A stretch of DNA of 18,535 nt from Pseudomonadota bacterium. Lineage in GTDB: Bacteria; Pseudomonadota; Gammaproteobacteria; Steroidobacterales; Steroidobacteraceae. Within the stretch, counting starts at the first letter, position 1. The number at the start of each line of letters is the position of its first letter. The position numbers were made by a program, and so were the translations under genes. The notes under the pieces were generated by a model, which saw only the letters and a program-made list of their open reading frames with translations, was not told where the DNA came from and made no database searches. Where the stretch lies: contig JAKADE010000014.1 in the NCBI GenBank assembly GCA_021820785.1, forward strand, positions 1 through 18,535. The letters are read 5' to 3'. Of this stretch, positions 14,287 to 18,535 are shown piece by piece.

Positions 14287-16731
14287 GCTCGAAATCGATA
14301 CCGCCGGCGTCGTCGGGACCGCTGGAGTCGTCGACTCCGCCGCAATATTCACCGGCACGACGATCGAATTGTTCGTATCATCCAGGTCGACATCATCGGA
14401 CTCGACCTGGAATTCCACGTCCGCCGTCCCTGCAGACGTCGCCAGCAAATCGAGCGTGCCGGTCACGCTCTGGCCCGCTGCAACCGTTCCGCAGTCACAG
14501 ACTGCGCTCAGCTGGTCCGCCAGCAAAGTGCAGGTGCCGCCGGAGGCGATCTGCATCTTCTGGTAACTCATCCGATTACGGAAAATCGCTAGAACCCGCA
14601 CATTGTTCGCCGCGTCCGGGCCGGCATTTGACACTGAGAAATTGAGCGCCGCTGGCCCTTGAGCCCTCGGTTGCTGCCCAGGCCCCGTGGCCGTCACACC
14701 CACGTTGCTGGTGCTCTGGATCAGCATCGTCACCGTCGCCGTATTGTTATCCGGCGATATCTCAGTCGGGCTTGCTGCGGAAATTGTCGCGGTAATCGTT
14801 ACTTCGCCAGGCGCATCCCCAGTGCCACTGATGTCGAACCGAACGCTCTGTCCGTGCGCCAGGGTTCCGACATTGCACGTAATCACTCGGGTATTCGTAT
14901 CAAATGCGCAATCCGTTGTTCCCCCGGACGTCGTCATCGTTGCGCTGGTGATCGAATAATTCTGCGGTATGGGCTGAGTCGTGATGACGACGCCTGTCGC
15001 CTCCGAAGCCGTCGTGGAGTCGTTCGTGAAGCCGAACGACGCATTCGCCGCCGCACCGTGGGGCGTTCTGTCCGGTCCGCCTTTGCTGCTGACGTGCAAA
15101 TCGGCCCGGGGAATGAACAGCTCGAATGCGCCGATATCGCAAACCTCCGTATTCCTGAGACTTCCGTCCGCGGGACGCATGCTGCCGCGCTGGTCTGTAT
15201 TTGGACAGTTCGCATTGTCCCCCGCATCGACCGCCGGTGAACTGCTCAGCAGGGCACGCGTCTGCGTCGGCCCGCCATTGCTCGCCAGAGCCTGCAGCTG
15301 CGCATTGGTATCGGCGAGGTCGCCGGCTCCGCTCAATGAACACGTCGCATCGTCGGCCAGATTGTGGCCTAGGGAATTCATTACCCCGGTATTGCAGCTT
15401 GCGCCACTGCAGCCACAGTTCGCCGGGGCCCCCGAGCCGACCGCCGAGTTACCTTGAAAGAGGGTATTGACGAAGCTGTAGCTGCCTTTGCCAAATGCGT
15501 TGATCCCGGCCCCGCTACCGGTAGAATCATTCGCAGACGAATTGTCCGCGATCGTATCGTTCTGCAGCGTGACGCTGCCGTTGCTTGTCATTCCACCACC
15601 GACGTCAGCGGCCGCATTTCCATCGATCGTGGTGTTCACGATGTCCATGCTCACCATCGACCGAACAGACAGTCCCCCGCCGCCGGTTGCCTTGTTGCCG
15701 TCGATCGCGCTACCTTCGATTACCGTGCTGTGCATGCCGGTATCGAAGATACCTCCGCCGCCCTCTGCGGAATTCGGCGTCGTGAGCACGCCCGTCGTTC
15801 CGATCGTGGAGTTCACGACCGTCAGCTGCGCATCGTTGTAAATGCCGCCGCCGTTGGTCACTGCAGAGTTTCCGCTGATGTCGACGTTCGTCAGTGTCAG
15901 CGGCGCAGCGTTCGATAAGCCGCCGCCCGCAGCTCCGCTCTGATTATTGAGTAGTTTCACGTCGGTCAACGTCACCCCGGTGATGGTCGCGGAGGATTCC
16001 TCACCTTCATCACCCCCGTGCTGTCCACCTCCGCCCTCGTCTCCCGGGCTGCCGCCCGAGTCACTGCCGTGACCTGTGGGCGCACTGGGATTCACGTAAG
16101 TCACCGTGGCGGCCGGTCCAATCGCGATTCCCGCGCCACTTCGCTCCAGCTGGTAATACGTTCCGTCCTGTAACGTCTGTATGATCTCTGCAGGCGGCGT
16201 CACACCATTCTCGATCGACACCCCGGAGATATTCACCGTGATGTTGCTGGAGACAGCCTCGATGTGAAAGACGCGGTCGCCGTCTGCCGGATTCTGCTTC
16301 ACGTTCGGCGACCATTCGATGACGGTCTTGTCCGCGCCTGCCCCAATGATGTCCATGCTGGACGTGATGTTCAGGTCGCCTCGGCTCGCATCATGAGCAT
16401 CCACAACCTGATAACCGGTGCCGGGATTACCTTCGACGGTCTCGTCGACACCCGGGATCGCCAGGATGATCGGGCTGCTGGGATCCGCGATCTGGCTGAG
16501 GTCGATGACGTTCGTGCCTCCGAGAGCATTCGCCTGCATGATCGCCGCTCGCAATGTGCACAATCCCGTGGCATCCGCACAGATTCCGTCTCCAAGGTCT
16601 GCATCCGGTGCATCCACGGTGCTATTGACGGTAAATGTGGCCGCCGCCGCGGGTAACGCAGCCGCGAGTGCCAGAATGAGCACTGCAGCAAGACCGGCAC
16701 CGGCGTTCAAATACATCTTCAGCGCGTTCAT
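14149..16731 (-). CDS. Intact beta-helix surface protein with CSLREA-like, choice-of-anchor-Q-like and JDVT-CTERM regions
   Basis: This is an 860-residue exported protein. The chosen ATG (16731) begins a clear signal peptide (1-31, ending AAAA). A 57-residue upstream extension of the frame has no signal-peptide character and crosses the intergenic region. In order come a CSLREA-like motif (CTLRAAI, 58-64) and beta-helix rungs (about 115-430) with GGGIYND and GNSAVTNGGG-type turns. Next are a paired-cysteine segment (NCGCSGASC, 438-446), a choice-of-anchor-Q-like block (484-538, ending CDIGAFEL), two DUF11-like domains (about 541-672 and 674-797), a Thr/Pro linker, and the sorting signal with Cys820. 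It is highly similar to the interrupted neighbour along its full length, so the pair is a tandem duplication. It is probably envelope- or surface-attached and structural or adhesive; no enzymatic residue set is visible. The ribosome-binding site is weak (GGAA). Confidence 0.87.
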   Translation of the reverse strand: MNALKMYLNAGAGLAAVLILALAAALPAAAATFTVNSTVDAPDADLGDGICADATGLCTLRAAIMQANALGGTNVIDLSQIADPSSPIILAIPGVDETVEGNPGTGYQVVDAHDASRGDLNITSSMDIIGAGADKTVIEWSPNVKQNPADGDRVFHIEAVSSNITVNISGVSIENGVTPPAEIIQTLQDGTYYQLERSGAGIAIGPAATVTYVNPSAPTGHGSDSGGSPGDEGGGGQHGGDEGEESSATITGVTLTDVKLLNNQSGAAGGGLSNAAPLTLTNVDISGNSAVTNGGGIYNDAQLTVVNSTIGTTGVLTTPNSAEGGGGIFDTGMHSTVIEGSAIDGNKATGGGGLSVRSMVSMDIVNTTIDGNAAADVGGGMTSNGSVTLQNDTIADNSSANDSTGSGAGINAFGKGSYSFVNTLFQGNSAVGSGAPANCGCSGASCNTGVMNSLGHNLADDATCSLSGAGDLADTNAQLQALASNGGPTQTRALLSSSPAVDAGDNANCPNTDQRGSMRPADGSLRNTEVCDIGAFELFIPRADLHVSSKGGPDRTPHGAAANASFGFTNDSTTASEATGVVITTQPIPQNYSITSATMTTSGGTTDCAFDTNTRVITCNVGTLAHGQSVRFDISGTGDAPGEVTITATISAASPTEISPDNNTATVTMLIQSTSNVGVTATGPGQQPRAQGPAALNFSVSNAGPDAANNVRVLAIFRNRMSYQKMQIASGGTCTLLADQLSAVCDCGTVAAGQSVTGTLDLLATSAGTADVEFQVESDDVDLDDTNNSIVVPVNIAAESTTPAVPTTPAVSISSGGGGCVFSPDAPFDPTLIAALAVGMAGIGVRRFRRAPRRKRAQER
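15991..16083 (-). other. Low-complexity Gly/Asp/Glu/Ser insert in the beta-helix (intact upstream protein)
   Basis: Residues 217-247 include SDSGGSPGDEGGGG and GGDEGEESS. They occupy the same position as the inserts of the two other beta-helix proteins but differ in length. Confidence 0.7.
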
Positions 16732-16761
16732 GGCGGCGATTTCCAAGGAATGCACAGCGTC

Positions 16762-16776
16762 TGCTGCAATGCAGCA
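16762..16776 (-). promoter_or_regulatory. 15-base palindrome upstream of the first beta-helix gene
   Basis: TGCTGCA-A-TGCAGCA has perfect 7-base arms around a single base. It lies 31-45 bases before the - strand ATG at 16731, which suits an operator over the promoter or leader. The regulator is unknown. Confidence 0.4.
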
Positions 16777-16891
16777 CACACTGTCATGAACTCGCCATAT
16801 GACGGTATGTGTACTACTGCCTACCTCCCTTGCGGTACTGGTGCGCGACGTGGTCAGTTCGGAAGGCCGCTCGGAAACATCCGCATAAGCC

Positions 16892-16923
16892 ACGATGCGC
16901 AACAGGCGTCACTTGCGCATCGT
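16892..16923. promoter_or_regulatory. 11-base inverted repeat in the divergent intergenic region
   Basis: ACGATGCGCAA (16892-16902) and TTGCGCATCGT (16913-16923) are perfect inverted copies separated by 10 bases, putting arm centres 21 bases apart, two helical turns. It lies 73 bases before the ABC ATPase start and 161 bases before the beta-helix gene start. It is either an operator for a dimeric regulator or a hairpin; no T-run follows on either strand. Confidence 0.45.
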
Positions 16924-16995
16924 TTGCATCTCAAGGGACTTGCTGTGCGTAAGCACGCCCCGCGCCGCCCTTTCGCGAACCAGGAGTGAGCTGCC

Positions 16996-17742
16996 ATGGC
17001 AGCCGGCAGAGAGACAGGTTCTACGCCGCAGCTGACCTCGACGCCCGTGTTGCAGGTGCACGCACTCACCAAGATCTACCGAATGGGGGACGTCGAGGTT
17101 CCGGCTCTGCGGGCGGTGGACCTGGAGCTCTTCGGCGCCGAATTCGTGGTCATTCTCGGCGCTTCAGGCAGCGGAAAATCGACACTGCTCAACATCCTTG
17201 GTGGGCTCGACACCCCAAGCAGCGGAACGGTTCGATATCTCGATCACGAGCTGAGCAACGCCAGCGAACACGAGCTGACGGGTTATCGGCGCGAGCATGT
17301 CGGATTTGTGTTTCAGTTCTTCAACCTTCTGCCCAGCCTCACGGCGCTGGAGAACGTAGAGCTGGTCACCGAGATCGCTGTTCGGCCGCGCAGCGCGCTC
17401 GAGGTCCTTGACCTCGTTGGTCTCTCGGATCGTCTGCGACATTTTCCCGCACAATTATCCGGCGGCGAGCAGCAGCGAGTGGCCATTGCCCGCGCACTCG
17501 CCAAGCGCCCTGATGTGCTCTTGTGCGATGAGCCGACCGGTTCTCTCGATTTCCCCACGGGTCGACGCGTACTGCAGGTTCTCGAACAGGCAAATCTGGA
17601 GCTCGGCACCCTGATCGTGGTCATCACGCACAACGTGGCCATTGGAGCTATGGGGAGCCGGGTCGTCCGGATGAGCAGCGGACGCATCAGCGATGTACGC
17701 ATCAATTCCGCGCGTGCATCCGCACAGGAGGTCTCCTGGTAA
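16996..17742 (+). CDS. ABC transporter ATP-binding protein, LolD/MacB type
   Basis: This is a 248-residue ATPase with all motifs in order: Walker [10 protein letters not shown] (55-63), Q-loop Gln107 in [10 protein letters not shown], signature LSGGEQQ (154-160), Walker B VLLCDEP (184-190), D-loop SLD and H-loop His212. The insertion-free LolD/MacB/FtsE-like form and the downstream FtsX-like permease place it in the MacB/LolCDE superfamily. Members power extraction or efflux of lipids, lipoproteins or small molecules by mechanotransmission rather than classic transport. It acts at the cytoplasmic face of the inner membrane. AGGAG at 16982-16986 supports the start. The permease frame begins inside its last codons, so the two are translationally coupled. 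The substrate is not deducible. Confidence 0.94.
   Translation: MAAGRETGSTPQLTSTPVLQVHALTKIYRMGDVEVPALRAVDLELFGAEFVVILGASGSGKSTLLNILGGLDTPSSGTVRYLDHELSNASEHELTGYRREHVGFVFQFFNLLPSLTALENVELVTEIAVRPRSALEVLDLVGLSDRLRHFPAQLSGGEQQRVAIARALAKRPDVLLCDEPTGSLDFPTGRRVLQVLEQANLELGTLIVVITHNVAIGAMGSRVVRMSSGRISDVRINSARASAQEVSW
17726..17731 (+). promoter_or_regulatory. Strong Shine-Dalgarno (AGGAGG) that fixes the permease start
   Basis: A perfect AGGAGG lies inside the end of the ATPase gene. The permease frame has no ATG, GTG or TTG at suitable spacing. The only start-like codon is CTG at 17736, four bases downstream. Confidence 0.6.
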
Positions 17743-18535
17743 GCCGGCTGTATCAGGTACTGCTGCGCGATCTGTGGCATTTGCGCGGGCAGGTGCTCGC
17801 CACTGCACTGGTGGTCGGCTGCGGACTTGGTGCGTTTATCACGATGCGAGGTACCTACACCTCTCTCGTGCAAGCCCGGGATCAGTATTACGCTGCCACG
17901 CAGTTTGCCGATGTATTCGCGCATCTGCGTCGCGCTCCGCTGCCGCTCACCGAGCGCCTGCGGCGGATTCCTGGAGTCGCTTCCGTTCAGACTCGGGTCG
18001 TCGAGGACGTCACGCTCACCGTCCCCGGTCTTCCAGAACCTGCCATGGGTCGGCTGATCTCACTGCCGTCCTCATCCCGCGCCGACGATTCGCTGAATCG
18101 GCTGCAGCTTACCGCCGGACGCTTTCCCGCGGCCGATAACGATGCTGAAACAGTAGTCAGCGAGACCTTCGCTCGAGCCAATGCATTGACGCTGGGGGAA
18201 AAGATCGGGGCCGTGCTCAATGGGCGGTGGAAGGAGCTCAGGGTGGTCGGTTTCGTTCTGTCGCCGGAATACGTGTACGAGATCGGACCGGCCATGGTTT
18301 TCCCCGACAACCGGCGCTTCGGAGTCCTCTGGATGAATTCCGATGCACTCGCCACCGCTTTTCAGATGAAAGGTGCGTTCAACGACGTGGCGATTACTGC
18401 GAGCCGATTGGCCTCGAAATCGCAGTTGATCGACGTCCTGGATCGTCTCCTGGCACCGTACGGTGGCACGAGTGCTTATGGCCGCGAGGATCAGTCTTCC
18501 AATCGGTTTCTGAGCGATGAGCTCGGCGAAATTGA
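17736..18535 (+). CDS. FtsX-like ABC transporter permease, N-terminal part (runs off window)
   Basis: An open frame of about 266 codons begins at 17736 and continues to the window end without a stop. It starts [19 protein letters not shown], followed by a first transmembrane helix (about 20-36, [16 protein letters not shown]). Next come [24 protein letters not shown] and a MacB-like periplasmic core ([49 protein letters not shown]). This matches the FtsX-like permeases with a conserved N-terminal RDL-LRGQ helix and a FADVFA-RAP segment. It is the membrane partner of the ATPase just upstream. The first in-frame ATG (17844) would remove the first helix, so the non-canonical CTG at 17736, with AGGAGG four bases before it, is the best start. 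The C-terminal three-helix FtsX domain lies outside the window. Confidence 0.85.
   Translation, partial: MVSRLYQVLLRDLWHLRGQVLATALVVGCGLGAFITMRGTYTSLVQARDQYYAATQFADVFAHLRRAPLPLTERLRRIPGVASVQTRVVEDVTLTVPGLPEPAMGRLISLPSSSRADDSLNRLQLTAGRFPAADNDAETVVSETFARANALTLGEKIGAVLNGRWKELRVVGFVLSPEYVYEIGPAMVFPDNRRFGVLWMNSDALATAFQMKGAFNDVAITASRLASKSQLIDVLDRLLAPYGGTSAYGREDQSSNRFLSDELGEI

Noticed and set aside
16732..16902. 57-residue N-terminal extension of the upstream beta-helix protein
   Set aside because: It lacks a ribosome-binding site, would bury the signal peptide, and would cover the palindrome region. The ATG at 16731 matches the paralogue's start.

Overview
The window is GC-rich, densely coded DNA from a Gram-negative proteobacterium. 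Signal peptides, an outer-membrane barrel, a lipoprotein-like product, an AzoR/pirin pair and a LolD/MacB-type ABC system support this. I cannot decide between a gamma- and a betaproteobacterium. I saw no RNA gene, insertion sequence, CRISPR array or phage gene, and no gene-free stretch exceeds 300 bases.

Left part (1-2052, + strand): the 3' end of an azoreductase gene, a pirin gene and a LysR-type regulator. Converging on them from the right, on the - strand, are a fused phosphotransferase/P-loop kinase gene (2065-3690), an outer-membrane barrel gene (3771-4562) and a gene for a small exported charged-repeat protein (4574-5239). The last two lie 11 bases apart and look co-transcribed.

Centre (5374-16731, all - strand): what looks like a complete dedicated protein-sorting locus. 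It encodes a small CPBP/CAAX-like glutamic-type intramembrane protease with an EExxxR motif. I identify it as the JDVT-CTERM system enzyme (MrtJ). Four neighbouring exported proteins each end in Gly-Gly-Gly-Cys-Val-x-x-Pro-x-x-x-Phe-Asp-Pro, one membrane helix and a basic tail. Three are beta-helix proteins with an N-terminal CSLREA-like motif, a choice-of-anchor-Q-like block and DUF11-like beta domains. The fourth is a subtilase with its catalytic triad and a fibronectin-III domain. A 140-residue protein encoded just before the subtilase resembles the subtilase's own propeptide. The chain propeptide-like protein > subtilase > beta-helix protein > MrtJ is joined by two 4-base ATGA overlaps and a 12-base gap, so it is probably one operon. 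Upstream lie two tandem paralogous beta-helix genes. The second of these carries a single in-frame amber codon that cuts off its sorting signal.

Right part (16732-18535): a 264-base divergent intergenic region with two strong dyads, an ABC ATPase gene, and an FtsX-like permease gene that runs off the window and appears to start at CTG.

Model (inference): the four proteins are exported through their signal peptides, held by the C-terminal helix, and cut by MrtJ near the invariant Cys. The Cys may then be modified or used for attachment. The subtilase may mature or trim the surface proteins and may be held in check by the propeptide-like partner.
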